64,000 nt of DNA from Lamellibrachia columna (taxonomy: Eukaryota; Annelida; Polychaeta; Sabellida; Siboglinidae): contig OY759274.1 of assembly GCA_963662155.1 (NCBI GenBank), positions 16,138,439-16,202,438 of the forward strand, read 5' to 3'. This document shows positions 23,144 to 37,104 of the stretch, piece after piece (the first letter of the stretch is position 1; each line of letters opens with the position of its first letter). The notes beneath the pieces are model-generated. The model was not told the DNA's origin and did not search any database. It was given only the letters and a program-made list of their open reading frames with translations. A program made the position numbers and the translations under genes.

Positions 23144-24176
23144 CAGGTCCAGGTCATTTGACCCCCTCCCGGACATTTGCCCCTTTGTCACTTGCCCCCC
23201 AGACATTAGCCCCTTGCCTTATTCAAAATCTGGACATTTGCCCCCTGTCCGTAGCTTCTGGATTATTTGTAAGTTTTTTTTTAAGAAATGTTTTTTTAAC
23301 TTATTTTTTTTATTTCTGAACATGAATTCAAGATATATATTACCCTAATTGCAATTAATGTTCTTTGTGCCAGATCAGCCAAGTAAATTACTTTATGTAG
23401 TTGGAGATGATCCTGTAATCAAAGGATTATCTTTATTGCAATTGTGGAAGAAGCCAGTGAGATTAGGACCTGGACATGTTAGGACAATTGAAGATATTTG
23501 AAAGAAGCCATCTCAACAAGGTTTCTTTTGAATTGCATTTACCATGGAGAGTTGGAGTGACTCCATTTTCCTATAAAACTGGATGCACAAGCCAGAGTTA
23601 TCAGAATTCACTTAAAACTTCACCATGGAAATTACTACTAGCATCTGAGGAGGTCAGAAGCTATGTTTTGAGTGTCATTCCTACACCAAGAAGGGGGACC
23701 AACAAGATTACTCTTCAATGGGAGTGAAGCCAGCGTCGATCCTGATCATGCAAGGGTGCTGTGGTCACTGATCTGATCTCCAGATCCAGAATGTGATCAA
23801 CAAGACTGCCTGCAACCATGATGGTGACACGGCACAGACAGAAGCTGCCAAGGTCCGTGAGGACCTGAAAACTAAGGCAGCTAATACCAGGGGCACTCCA
23901 AACCACTGGTTGTGGAAGCATCACCCCAAGAACCCATCTTCCACAACTGATCTGACTATCAATGATACCTGGAAGACAACTGGTGACAAGATCATCTCAT
24001 ACACACTCCAGGGGATAGGCCATTGCATTAGGCTAAAGTGACTTCGACTTGTCATTGAATGTTATGTTATTGTAGTAATAATGATAAAACTGCAAACTGA
24101 TTTTCACTTGTCAACTATCATAGAAAAAAGGGGCAGATGTCCGGGGAGGGGGGGAGCAAATATACTAGGAGGCAGA
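23144..24176. mobile_element. Nested Mutator-like (FLYWCH type) remnant
   Basis: Left end CATTTGACCCCCTCCCGGAC then ATTTGCCCC is matched at 24130-24161 by the reverse complement (ATTTG..CCCC..CCGGACATCTGCCCC). A possible 7-bp TSD, TTTATAT, lies at 23137-23143 and 24177-24183. The interior frame at 23793-24041 reads ACNHDGDTAQTEAAKVREDL then KTKAANTRGTP, like the linker after a FLYWCH finger in Mutator-like transposases. No catalytic core remains. Confidence 0.55.
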
Positions 24177-24949
24177 TTTATATTGTGGTATCATTGATAT
24201 TTCATCAAATTTACTGGAAAGTTTGAGTCTTCAACATCCTAATCTCCAACATGTATTCTCCATGGGGACATTTTTAATTACTACAAAGGGCAAACCCTAC
24301 AGCCACATGTAACAGCATTGTACAGGTGACCAGTGACATGTTTAGTATGGGAAACTTGTGGGCTGAACATTAGGCTTGGATAAACAAGGGGCTGCATTCA
24401 AGTGGGGCTCTCTCACACAAAGGGAATGAGCAGGCAGGTGCCCTTAATTGGCAATCTCTGTAAATAAACCTTGTACACTGAGAAAGAAAATGAGGCCTGA
24501 ATGGTCTGATTTTGGTTTTACTGTCTGTTACAGTAACTTAGTATTTCTTTTTTATGCAAATGCTTGATTATATTGTTCTTGGTCACAATGTTTCAATACC
24601 AGAGTAGACAGTGTCTATGCTGTAATGTTGACAACTTCCTGGCTGTTACCAGATTCAGGGTGACATGCTAATAGCAGACAAATATGATTTTGAAAGTAAT
24701 ATAAGTAAATATAAGGGTAAATATTAACAGTATCAAGTCAATAATTCCAACAAAATCAATTCCAATTCCCCAAAAATAAATTTTTGAAAAAAAAAAATTC
24801 CAATAAAACTTTTTTTTTAAAGTCAATTCCAATTCTGGAACTGGAATTGAGGGTCAGTTCCAATTCCGGAATGGAATTGACCACATGCCTGAAGTATATT
24901 CATGACAATATCTTGTCTCTGTGTACTACAGCAACAGTCATGAACAGTA

Positions 24950-25560
24950 TAATTGAATTGAAACAAGCTTATGTCTGTGGGGCTTTTGTCGGGAGGGGCT
25001 TTTGTCCATGCACCATACTATCTAGCAGATGCTTTCAGTATAATACCTAATAATTATATATATATTTACATATATACAATAACAATATTCATGCATTATG
25101 TTATCTAAATCGAGTGTCAGATATAAAATAAGGAACCCCATAGAAAGTGTACCTATGGGTCCATATTTTGTTATGGTATTTGGACCCCTTATAGAATTTT
25201 GACCTCCCTGGCCCATTGAAAACAGTGCAATGTTGATTAGATAATATAATGCACTTTGGAGCTAGGATGCTACAATTTTGGTTACATGCATTTGGTTATG
25301 TTACCAGTGGCATTCGTCAAACTGACCAAACAGATTCATTAAAAACATTAAGAGATCAGTGAAAGACCCATTGGTTGAATTAACATGGCTCCATAGGGAA
25401 AATGCTTTTCCCTGTGGTTGATTACTTTATACATTCTATATGACACTGGCACTCTTATATTCTAAAAATAATATATACAAGAGAAAGTTTCTCACATTGT
25501 GATTCATTTTTATTACGCAAAAGATGAATTTTGTAAAATTTTCAAGTCACTGTATGTGTA
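24950..25560. other. No supported gene
   Basis: Contains GGGGCTTTTGTCGGGAGGGG then CTTTTGTCC at 24979-25007, a cousin of the GGACAT...CCCC terminal repeats, but no partner end was found. Confidence 0.45.
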
Positions 25561-25570
25561 ATCTTTTCAG

Positions 25571-25894
25571 ATGAAGGATTCACCATTGGTTCGTACAAGT
25601 ACAGGTACTAGTTTTGAAGCATCTAGCGCTACGGGTGATGCCGCCAATCTTTACATTACGGATGTCACCTTTAGTGCCATCACTGCTACTACTGCTGTGG
25701 CACCACATACAACTGATGCTGAAATGCAAATCGATCCGGTAACGATATTTCAAGTGCGACACTTCGCAAATGCTGCTGTAGTTACGGATGACATTATTGC
25801 ACCAATGAACGTTGATCATGACTACTCCTATGTGAAGCTTCCATCAGATTCAGTGAGAATAAAGACATTGGTGCAGATGATGCACACTATGTGA
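25571..25894 (+). other. Exon-like open frame (107 codons), unidentified
   Basis: Follows an acceptor-like TAATCTTTTCAG and reads MKDSPLVRTSTGTSFEASSA then a Thr/Ala-rich middle and YSYVKLPSDSVRIKTLVQMM before a stop. It could be a terminal exon of a decayed or lineage-specific gene. Confidence 0.3.
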
Positions 25895-26009
25895 TAACAG
25901 CGACATAACCGAGGGTGACTCAAGCAGCTCCGACACCTATGAGAAAGAGAAGAAGTTTGTCATTCGTGAGAAAAACTTATGTCACTTTTTTGCACCAGTC
26001 AGAACAAGT

Positions 26010-26370
26010 AGTGTATTGATACATATGATTGGTGTACATTTACTGTCAGTACAAGTAGTGTATTTGGTAGAGAATGAGACGCTTGGTTTACATTTGCTGT
26101 CGGTAGGAACAAGTAGTAGATTCAGTCAGAACAAGAAGTATATTGGATACACATGACTGGTGTACATTTACTGTCAGAAGAAGTAGTGAAATGGTGCAGA
26201 TTCCAGAATGAGATCATTGGTGTACATTTACTGTTGGTAGGAACAAGTAGTGTATTGGTATGCATGATTGGTGTACGTTTAATGTCAGTCAGAACAAGTA
26301 ATATTGTTACACATGATTGGTGTACATTTACTGTCCAATCAAAACAAGTAGTCTATTGCCATTGGTACAG
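26010..26370. repeat. Degenerate tandem repeat, unit near 40-60 bp
   Basis: GATTGGTGTACATTTACTGT and CAGAACAAGTAGTGTATTG recur five or six times with variable spacing. Confidence 0.7.
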
Positions 26371-26399
26371 ATGATGATGGTGAAACAGTTAAAATGCCT

Positions 26400-27480
26400 T
26401 GGCTTTATAAAGATTAATTATTTCCTAAGCTAAACTACCAGTATATTTGATATGTTGTGGCATAATAATGATGTGTCTAACTGTGATATCCATGTTCCAG
26501 GTTGTATTTCCCGGTGGTAGAAGTCACTGTTTTTAGTCAATGTTTAGTCTTGGTTTCAGTCGTTCTAGTTAGCCTTATTTCTTTGGTAATTGTTTTTCTA
26601 TGTGAATAAACTGTTGATATATTTTATGTTGGTCTCAATATAAATGAAATTGTGTGTAGTGACATGCAAGATGCTGCAGGTAACATTTTGTTGAGAGAAG
26701 TGGGATATGGATAAGAAGGCATTCACATCATTCAGTTATTAATATTTTAGTGGGAATTTTTGTAGTTTTCCAGGTTGTTTTTCGACCTGCTGCATACTGT
26801 GGGTGCCTCACAATTTGTCTATATCAGACTATCAGTACACTCACCTGTGTCAGGTCAATCTCCATAGCTAAACTTTCCATCAATTCAATTCGGTTCAGAA
26901 TAGACATCACAGATCCTTCCCACATCGCAGGATGGGATTACTTGTCTTGCCTTTCCTGAGCCTGAAATATAATTTGTCAGGGTTAGTTGATAGCACTAAT
27001 TCCATAATTGTTGCAAAACTGTGAACATTACTTATATTGCCAATAGTTAATTATTGTTATTTAAATGTTTACATTGCACCAAACAACAAGGTGTTGTGGT
27101 GTGCTACAGAGAGGGGTGATTACAAGTACGAATATTAATGTAACCATGATTACAGTAATTATTGCAATCACAATTACTAATGTAGTCATGATTACAATCA
27201 TTATTACAATCACGATTACGGTAACATTTAAGAATATATATATATTCACATAATGAATTAAAGAAACCCTCATGTTATTATTGTCATCAATGTTATTCAA
27301 CACAAAATCAAACACAATATTAAAATACAGTCACGGTACACTTCATTAGATTAGATACAAAATAAAGAGAAAAGCCTGCTTGCATTGCCACTGTAGTTCG
27401 GACCTCGCCCTCGGGCTAGGTAAAAGAAATATGCAGAAAAAATATGATTATTAAAATGGAAATGATTCGATAACAATTGA
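26400..27480. other. No firm gene; one exon-like stretch at 26845-26940
   Basis: On the minus strand SVMSILNRIELMESLAMEID then LTQ ends at a good donor (GTGAGT), but I could not find a fitting acceptor. A degenerate (ATTACA/TGTAAT)n patch lies at 27120-27225. Confidence 0.3.
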
Positions 27481-27489
27481 ATTACTGAC

Positions 27490-27725
27490 CTGCTAGCTAT
27501 AGGGCGAATCAATGAGTCGGCACGCAAATCATGCAATGACAGCAGACCAACATCTAGCACCGCTCTGTTTGTGCATATCATTACAAAATCATCGTCTTCG
27601 CCTTCGAACGGTGATGCAAGCACCAACGCGGTCGGGCACACGGTGCTGCATAGCCATAGCCTAGCCCTAGGCATGGTAGCTTCCTCGGCGCAGCATGATG
27701 ACTCAACGTAAACGTGCGCAGACAT
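27490..27725 (-). other. Exon-like open segment, unidentified gene
   Basis: The frame starts MSAHVYVESSCCAEEA and reads TALVLASPFEGEDDDFVMIC then AVLDVGLLSLHDLRADSLIR to a donor-like GTCAGT at 27489. It looks coding, but its frame does not join the next segment upstream. Confidence 0.4.
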
Positions 27726-27763
27726 CGGGACGCAATTTCCACAGGTTCACCACATCACATTAC

Positions 27764-28031
27764 CTAGTAAGGAATCGCTGACAGTAAAAGCGCTGTTGTA
27801 ATTTTTCCTGAATCCAACGTCAACAAAGGCGAAGCCGACCTGGAGTCTGGAGCGTGACTCGCACACTCGGTGACACTTTACGACTGTCAACTGTTGTTTC
27901 CGTGTGGCCTGTCGAACTAGACTCTTCGTCTGTGGTTTCCATTTCTCCAAAGATAGACTATTACGGAAGTTCAGTAAACCACTAATCGCTAGTAGCAGAT
28001 CTGGTAAAACTGTCACAAGCGATGCATCCAT
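27764..28031 (-). other. Candidate first coding exon of an unidentified gene
   Basis: Starts at MDASLVTVLPDLLLAISGLL and continues with a basic stretch (KSLVRQATRKQQLTVVKCHR) to a donor GTAATG after DSLLG. CpG-containing sequence upstream (28050-28340) could be a promoter. The downstream joining is unresolved, with an apparent frame conflict, so the gene may be broken. Confidence 0.4.
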
Positions 28032-28349
28032 CTTGTCAACAAGTAAAAAATAGGTCCGGTATTCCGTTATTGCATATTCTCGTTGGTTAGCGTCTCGTGT
28101 GTTCGAGAAGTGTGGCGTTTTCCAAGATTTTTGCGTGTTTTGCTCTAATTTCTTTAACTTTTTTATTTGGAACGAACAAAAACGCTCTTTTGTTGACGTG
28201 TGTAAACACTTGTATATATAACAGAGACCCATATCTTTTTTTTCGCTCCAGAATGTCTATTTACGAAATAAATCGCAACAAATCGAAAATTTACATTGAT
28301 TAGATATACGCGACTCAAACCACTCGTTTCGACAACAAGATGGCGATAC

Positions 28350-30050
28350 GCAGTGATGTATTTTGTCGATTTTTGTCTCGAACAAAATCAGTTTTTCAGT
28401 TTATCTCATAAATTAGCAGGTATCTGTCACCATTAATGCATAGTTAGATAATATATATTTAAATATACGGCATAACACAAAATTGCTTCAGTTCCCCTTT
28501 AAACCTACTTAGAATTGCTTTGACAATTCTCAAGAAACATTAGGCGAACAATGTCAATGAACGAGTATCAACGTGTTGTTTGTCTTGCGCTGTTCGCCGA
28601 CGGTTTGTAAATTGCAATCAAGATTCATAAATACGCCTCGCGTACGAATCAGATAAACAGTTTTAAATGCATTTGTATGCAATACCAACATAACACTTAG
28701 GTGAAATGACATGCTTCCATTACATCCTAAATTTAATCGTTTTCGCGACGCGAAACCAACATGCCAAATTCGTAACCAAGGCTCTACCGGTGCACAAAAA
28801 ATACGAATTCGTCATCCGCATATGAAACGATGAATCGATGTTAAGTGGTGCGTAATAAATTTGCGCTTTGTTTGGTCGAGATCGGTTCAAAGACGAAGTG
28901 AAACAATTATTAATTCTACCTATTGTCATTTTCTGTGTTTTATCAGCTTACATACTACGTTTGTCAAATCATATATGTTTACGGCTGCTCAGATCCAGGT
29001 TATTATTTTTGATTCGAAGGCCTATTGCCTTGGTCTAGTACATCATCATCGTAGTAGATCTATTCCATAAGGCATAACTATATACGTGCATGTGTTTTAT
29101 TTAGTTCAAGAATCATCAGGGTGTGACATTTATAAATAATACACGTTGATGCTAGCATCAAAAGTTTAATAAGTTCCATAAACTGCATGTTGGCGTATAG
29201 GACAGTGCTGCAAGCACATAGTCATAGGGCTTCGACAGCATGGACTTGGTGCAGCGGGCGGCGATCGCTGTTGTTTAGTAGCTCCCTGGTGGCAGATATG
29301 GGAACACCTAACGCGCCTCGCTTACAGCGCGGTCCGATATCGTGGACCCCGACCACCGCTTTATAACGAGGCGCGACTGTATACGATAGAAACAACGTGT
29401 TGACAATTTCAATCATTTCTGACGCTCAGTTATTGGTGGGGACCAAGAGAATATGGTCTAATGACACATTAGATGGTCCAATGACTTTTTATCAGTTCTG
29501 CATATAAAAATAGATAATATAATTTTCCAATTGTTTATATTTTTATTGAAATCCATGTACAAAACACACAGTACATTTCTGTATGCGTTGATCAAGCAAC
29601 AGTTTGTCAAATGTTTTGTCACCATTTGAGATAACACAACATTCTGCACAAGTGCAGCAATTTTCTTCGTAGTAAACATTGTCTATGTCTCTGCCATCTG
29701 TCTGGTACTGCAGCAGTTAGTATATCACACGCCACCTATTGGCAGAAATCTTAAATTGGACAAGGAGCTGGGTCCGTTATTGATAAGGGTCCTTTAGAGA
29801 CGTAGTTATTATTATTAGTAACATAACAAAATAACTTTTGAGCATTGTTAGACTGGCCACTTATGCACACAATCAAATTAATTCAAATATTATTTGGAAC
29901 ACAACATCGTAATGATAAAACAATCTGCATATACATATGTTCTAAATGAATGACATATTGTTGAACATAGTTTTTTTCAACGCCTACAAAGTTTCCATTT
30001 TACTAATACCACCAAGAGTCGTTTCTCTATTTCATAATTTCCTGTATTAT
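28350..30050. other. No supported gene
   Basis: AT-rich intergenic sequence. At 29230-29370 a GC-rich imperfect inverted sequence (GCGCCTCGCTTACAGCGCGG, TTATAACGAGGCGCGACTG) stands out, but I could not classify it. Confidence 0.5.
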
Positions 30051-30053
30051 AAA

Positions 30054-30059
30054 TTTATT
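30054..30059 (-). promoter_or_regulatory. Candidate polyadenylation signal AATAAA
   Basis: AATAAA reads on the minus strand about 214 bases past the stop of the IQ-protein gene. The surroundings are AT-rich, so chance occurrence is possible. Confidence 0.35.
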
Positions 30060-30272
30060 AAAAAAAATTACTGTACTACTAAAATAACCTCATGTTAGTC
30101 AACAATGAAACAAACACAAAATATTGTATATTACCATAAGCAGTCCATACAATATAAATATAAAAAAATTCTGACTAGAAGAGTTGTCAGAATATATTTC
30201 CAGTTAATTGTGCGAAACTCTTCAAACATCAACTTTATCTCCCACGGTCCTTCATCCCTCCGGACGAACTTA

Positions 30273-30643
30273 TTACGAATTATCTCTTGCCATCTGGTCT
30301 CCAGTTTCTGGCTCCAAATCCTTCTTTTTCTTAACACCATTTTCTGCCACTGAATCCTTCTTTTCAATCACACCATTTTCTGGCTCCGGATGCTTCTTTT
30401 CTATAATACCATTTTCTGGCACTGGATCCGTCTTTTCTCTACAATCAGTTGGGCTGTCATCTTTCTTCCCATCTTGTTTGTTTCCCTCTCCCTGTGCCAC
30501 CTGCAAGGTCTCAGTAGCGTCTTGAAGCTCGCTCCTCGTGGAGTCTTGTCTCACCTGCTCGCTATTTTCTTGTTCTCGCTGATACATCTCAACCATCATG
30601 CGCCAACACGTCTCAAAGTCAGTCGGCTCCACGTCTGGATGAC
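30273..30643 (-). CDS. IQ-protein gene, last exon with stop
   Basis: Acceptor CACTTCAG opens a terminal exon of 122 codons and a stop. HPDVEPTDFETCWRMMVEMY is followed by a hydrophilic tail with three near-repeats of a 12-residue unit containing ENG..EKK, each about 36 bases long. Confidence 0.85.
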
Positions 30644-33600
30644 CTGAAGTGAAAGTGAAACTAGTTTTTAGATGCAATTAAAGTTTGACTCATTTCACAC
30701 AAAAATTACCTATTTAGTATACATTACGGTGATCTAGCTCATATGTGCAAATGGTTATTTAGGTTTGATAAAATCATTGCAAAAACTCATTAATTTTGGT
30801 TCGGTTTTGTTTCGGCAAATGTGTAGCCCGCCTCTATATACTCTACGCAATACTTAAACAATTCAATTGTGTCAATGATTTTAAAAAGTATTCACTATTC
30901 TATTACAGACTGTGCACATTACTTAACAATTCACATACTACCGATCTGAAGATCAACGAACCTGATTCCCAGTGGGCTCAATGATTTCAGGAGGCTGTTT
31001 TAATTAAGGGGGTGACTAACCAAGAAGTTTGAGCGCCTCCTCGCCATCCACCAGGGGGCTCATCCAGGTCGATCGGCGGACATTTGAGAGCCCCGTGCCA
31101 AGGGGTGGATAGAGCTGGAACATGACCTCCATCACCTCATTCTTGTAGAGGCCACGGTCCAGTCTCGGCTTGCCTGAGAAAAACACACGGATGGTGTCAT
31201 AATGAGTACCATTCTCATTGTTAAAAGATAATAATTAACTTTTTGTTTTACATTCGAACAAGCGAATTTTTTTATTTCTCTCTCCCATCAAAAAGATGAT
31301 AAAGTGAAGATGGTTTTTCACTTGATACATTGCAATGACTAACTAAATGTCACAAAGACTGTTGTAGTAATGGAAGATGTGCACACAACCGTCACGTATG
31401 CACACACACATGCATGTGTGCATGCACACACATGCATGTGTGCATGCACACATGCACGCGTACACATCTATGTCTACATCAATTATATGTGTATGTTTTT
31501 TTTCTTATATGTGTGTGTTTATGTATTTGCACATACAGATTTATGTGATCTGTAGGTTACACACATATACTTCCTCCTATTTTCATAGTTTGCATGCACA
31601 TAATTATGTACATATTTTTGTAATAAACATGTGCACAATTAGTTAACCTTTCCGCCAGACCTTACCCCTGAAGACAGCATCGACAGCATCTTGTAAGTCT
31701 GAAGTGGAGGGATGTAAATCCAACTCCTTGAAGTACAGCGGTAACTCTCCAAGCTCCATCTCTCCGCCGTAACACTTCTGGTCAAACATGTGTTCATACC
31801 CTGTCGCAAAATCCAGATTATGCAGATGTGCACTATGTAACTGGTGTGTTCATTCACTGATTCGTCATAAACTGGGTTCGCTCACTTTACAACATTAATT
31901 GATATTAATAATTATGATATTAATTGATAACAGAACTTACCACTGTAAACTTACTATTCTGACAGCAAAAAAAAAATTAGTAAATATTTGCTGATGATCT
32001 ATTGATGACTCCTGAAGATGACAATTATGGCCCATGAGATTACACTTGATGATGATCCATGATCATCACATTGGTGACTCCTGAAGATGACAATTATGGA
32101 CCATGAGATGGTGACACTTGATGATGATCCATGATCATCACATTGATGACTCCTGAAGATGTCAATTATGGCGCATGAGATGATGACACTTGATGATGAT
32201 CCATGATCATCACATTGGTGACTACTGAAGATGACAATTATGGCCCATGACATAGTGACACTTGATGATGATGATGAAGGTAATGAAGATGACCACTGAA
32301 ATGAATGATATTGCCCCTGAACATGATGACCTTTGATGATTAAAATGATGACCTGTTATGACAACAACCCTATGACCCTTTAAGGTGACAATAACGACTC
32401 CTGATTATGACAATGATAACCTAAGTATGACAATGATGATATAAGGATGACAATGATGACCATGAAAACAAGACACTAACGATGGCGCTCATCCATGTAG
32501 TCGTTGGCGGCGCTGAGACTGAACACTGCTTGTGTCCTCTCAATGCCAAGGCGGCGCTGGATGCGGCGCATCAAACTCTTGTAATGCACCACAAACTGGG
32601 GCCAGCTACTTGTGTAAAGCAGAGACTGAAATGAGATGGTCAGTTATTGGTCAGTAGCTGTGGTCATCATGGCTTGAGTCAGTGGTCGGTAGTTCTGGTC
32701 GTGGCTTCGACTACTGTGAGAACAGCAGAGATGCAGTCACTGTTGTATCATGTGACCGCATGGTTATGCTGCGTTCCAGTACACTCATACTTATCATGAA
32801 TACGGGTTCACAACATATAAATAGAATTCATGACCCCTAGTCAAGTCATATTTATGAGTCGCTAACTGGGGCTTTAACTTTCTTGTTCTCGACTGGTAAC
32901 TACGACTTGACCGGGAGTCATGAACTCTTTTTATAATTTTACATTACATTGTATTCATGGTAAATATGTGCACTGGACCGCAGTTTTACAATATGGTTGA
33001 TGTTGTTTATTTGTTGGTTTGAAGCTCATGGAATCGAATTAGATAACATTTGTTTTTGCATTACATTAATTACCATAATAAGCTACTTCTTGTAGTAAGC
33101 CATACCTTCTGTTTGAGGAAATCAAACATCTTGCGTGTGTAGAATCCTCGGAAGTGTCTCTGTATCACTGTCGCTGCCTTGTGCAGAACTACTTGGTCAA
33201 GACCCGTAAACTTGGGGTGGAAGGCCCTGATATCATATTAGCGACATGTATACTCACTCCTTATCAACTGATTTGGAAAGGTTTTGACCCAAAGGGATTT
33301 GTGTATTAGATTTATATCTTCAAAACCATTTGCATTGATGATCAATCAAGACACATGGATGTAATGTCCCACAGTGTAGTTTGTTTAATACTACTAGTTT
33401 GTTTAATACTGTCCTGTGTTGACCGGAATGGTGGCGATGGTGCAGCTTACAAATGGGGGTCAGTTTTGTTACACTTCAAGTGGTACTAAAGATTCAACAA
33501 ACAAAATCACAATTGTTATGGGAAGAAAGTGTTCCACTTCTGGGACATATTAATCAAACATCAGTCTTTCAGAGAGACAACAGAATCTTGGTTTTTGCCT

Positions 33601-36600
33601 GCAAATTCAGAAATAAACAAAACAGATAGTATAAATTCAAAGAAAGAAGGAAACAAAATATATTTTACTTTGCCAGTCATATTGCAGAATATATGTTAAA
33701 TCAGGTTGATAAGAACAACTGTGCATGCCAGAATGTGCTTCAGATCAGTTAATGAAGTGTCAGACACACTTTTGCTACACATGTTGACCAATATTTATGT
33801 TGCTGTATTTGCTGCGTCCCAAACAGACACTAACACAGAAACCCTCGGGGCAAAAGGAAAAGAAGAAACACATAGTACAGAGAAGTGAAAGCAGAGATTG
33901 CAAAAGCAACTGGAAATGTAAGTCCAAAACCGTGTCCGATGGAAGGGAGTCGCTGATGATCTAAATTCTGCCAAGGAGTGAAAGGGCTTAAGTCAAGAAG
34001 TAAGTTTACTGCATCAGCAATGCAAGAGATTTCCTTACTGGTAGACATCAACGTGGGATCCGATGATGGCCAGTTTCTGGTCAGCCCGGGCTTTGTTGAT
34101 GGCATTCCTGCAAATAATTCAAATTATTCATGCCATATATCAGCAGCAGTTTGTAACTTTAAGTGAGGTGGAAGGATTGACACAAGACAAACTGGTTTAT
34201 TCCAAATGTGGCTAAAGGCCCATTTACACAAGCGATTTTTATCCGATTATGATGTACGACACATAGTCACACGATATGAGTACAACCTATTAACTCGTGC
34301 CAATCCCCACTTGTGCTTTGATGAATGGTCACAGCGAGTGCAACACTAGTCAGTCACAGTGGTCTCTGCTTCAAAAATCGCACCCAACTCATAGAACTAG
34401 TTCTAATTCTACAACACAATCCCAGCCACATAGTGGCCTCGTTAATTGGTCTTATGTCGGTGTTAACGCAAGCAATGTTGTACGACACAGTTTTGTACGA
34501 CACAGTGTTGTACAACAGAGTGTTGTATGACAGAGTGTTGTATGACACAGTGTTGCATGACACAGTGTTGCACGACATAGTTTTGTATGACACAGTGTTA
34601 TACAACATAGTTTTGTATGACGCAGTGTTATATGATATAATCAAACAAACACTGTAAACGGGTCTTTAGTGACAAATAGAAAGGTAGATGGATGTGAAGA
34701 AGAAATGGCTTAACTGAGAAACAACCAGATGGAGAACACTCAGCAGACACTTACTGCCTGTCGATGCTCTGTCGCGTCTGCTGTCTTTCAAGCATCTGCT
34801 GCTGTCGGATCATCTTGTAATGTTTCTGCCATTCTTCCAAGTCTTTGCCGCCCTCACGCATGAAGATGTTCTGGATCCGGGCCAGGTGGCGCCGGTACTC
34901 ACTACAGTGAGATGAACATCAAGATGTTCAGCAGTGAATATAGATGAAAGATTTTCAATTATTGTTCATTTAGGCTCTTTTAATTGCATATATTTTTGAT
35001 AAAACAAATCATGGGTCCTTTGTTTGAAAACATACAATAAATGTTGACACAAAATAAACTTGTTTCTGGAAACATTTGCTAACTTTGCATGATCAGCTGT
35101 TCCAAGAACAAAACAACCTCCACCTACCTTTGTCTTCGGACGGCGGCTATTCTTTCATCCTCCCTCTGTTCGCGTTCTTGCTTGTCAACATACTGGTAAA
35201 TGTGACTATTTGGTACAGGTCCTCGGAATATCCTGAAAAAGAGTTTGAACAACTGAATCTAGTGAAAACTAATTACTGTCGAATGATACAGACAATTAAT
35301 GTTTTGGGTAGATTAAACAAAACCACAGAGAATTCTACAAGCTTCGACCATCATCTCTCGGAGAAAGTTCTACAATTTTGTAGGTGCGTGATTGATAAAA
35401 TTAAACTGATTTGACTTGATGTGGGGCCTACCAATTATACACCAACACTTATACTGTTCTATTTAATTTTCAGTATCATAATATCAGTAACAGTATAGAG
35501 CTGTATTCTTATTTTGTATCACTGAAACTAATTATATGTTGCATATACACATTTGTACTGGTGGTCCCACAACAAGACCTGCATAGTTTGCTAGGGATCA
35601 CCTGAGCTGCATTTCAGTTTAATAATTAATTAAACTACACATCCTTTGTATCATTGGAACTGAATAAGCTATATATTTTGGTCTATTATAAAGCTCTGAG
35701 CAGTCTGAATGCTCACCTTATAGCTGGCCAAATGAAAGGAGGTAATTACAATTATCACGTACATTTCTAAAAAACATTCAAGTCAAATGTGGCATTTCAA
35801 ATCAAACAACAACAGCTGGCATTGTCTAAGGGTACACAAAACACCAGATGACCCATAGCAGAGATGTGATGAGCAGTAATGTTGGACTTGTCTTCAAAAA
35901 ACTTCTAGTATTTATTATTTCTACAGTTTGACAACCACTATGAAGGTTTTTCTCACCGCTGAATGTCTACCGCGGACTTTGCTCTGTGTTGTATCTGCAT
36001 TGCCTCAGCGTATTGCTCCTGCATACAGATATTTAGTGAATGAAGTAAAAAGCAATTGTTATAGTTCACGCCAAGGTCTCTTTCAAACTGTTGTCTGCAA
36101 TGGAAGTGGCACTATGATGTGGGATTTCAAACATAGGATCAACTAAAGATTCTGATATATACCCCACTTTTATAATCCAACCATTCCCCAACAACAATCC
36201 AACATCAGAATCTGACATTGATACAATGTCTACCCAACCAATTTTACCCATTAGGAAAATACCCACTCATGAAACACATTGTACACTATTTTAATATGTG
36301 CCATAATAATCAACACAATAATTGGACTACTATTAAAGAGTATTTCAATACTCACGGGCGTCTCGACCCGGGCGTAGTCAGGAATGGGGCGTCCAGATTC
36401 CGGGGTGAATCTCACTGGCAATGAATCCCCCCATTCACTGAGGGTCTTCGGGTCAGATTGGGTGGTTGACCACTCGTTTGGCCTGTGGTAGAGAGAGGTC
36501 AGAGGTGTAAAAAATGTGTTTCTTGGAAAGAACTTAGGTCAAGCTATAATCTGTATAAAAAGAATGTACAGCGCTGTTCATTGACTGCCTCATAAGGAGC

Positions 36601-37039
36601 TATACATGATCTTTCAAATAGGTAAAATGCCTTAATTCTCTTAACTGATCAATCTCAAATTACATCTAAATTTACAATATTATACTTCATCTTTACTGCT
36701 GTAGTTGTATAAATGGGAATTAAAAAATGCAGGAAAAAAAAGAACCAATCCTCCAAAGCTTGTTGAATGACACGATCTTTTCGGTTCAAGCGACAATTGT
36801 TTTACAACCATGCGACACTGATAGATATTAGCATTTTATAATATTTCAATAATATAACATTTCAATAATGAATTAATTTATTTCACGATTGTACATAATA
36901 CGCAAAATATTATACATTTCAACTAAATACGAACAAAAGTGAAATAGGGAAGAAACTAGAAGTCTTTTGACTTATATAAAGTGTTTCTTCCGCTGCAAAA
37001 ACACATTATTGATAACATCATAACTTAATTTACACAGAT

Positions 37040-37104
<65 letters not shown>

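Larger units (their letters stand above)
22740..24891. mobile_element. hAT-like element, 8-bp target duplication, contains a nested element
   Basis: Left end CAGGCATGGGGTCAATTC and right end (reverse complement) CAGGCATGTGGTCAATTCC form inverted repeats. They are flanked by identical AAGTATAT at 22732-22739 and 24892-24899. Eight-base TSDs and CAGG ends are typical of hAT elements. Both subterminal zones carry many AATTCC/GGAATT copies (22760-22870 and 24736-24875). No hAT transposase is visible, so it is non-autonomous. Confidence 0.85.

Noticed and set aside
31666..31800. A frameshift in exon 18 of the IQ-protein gene
   Set aside because: It seemed present on first reading, but careful complementing showed CGGAGAGATGGAG and an intact frame.
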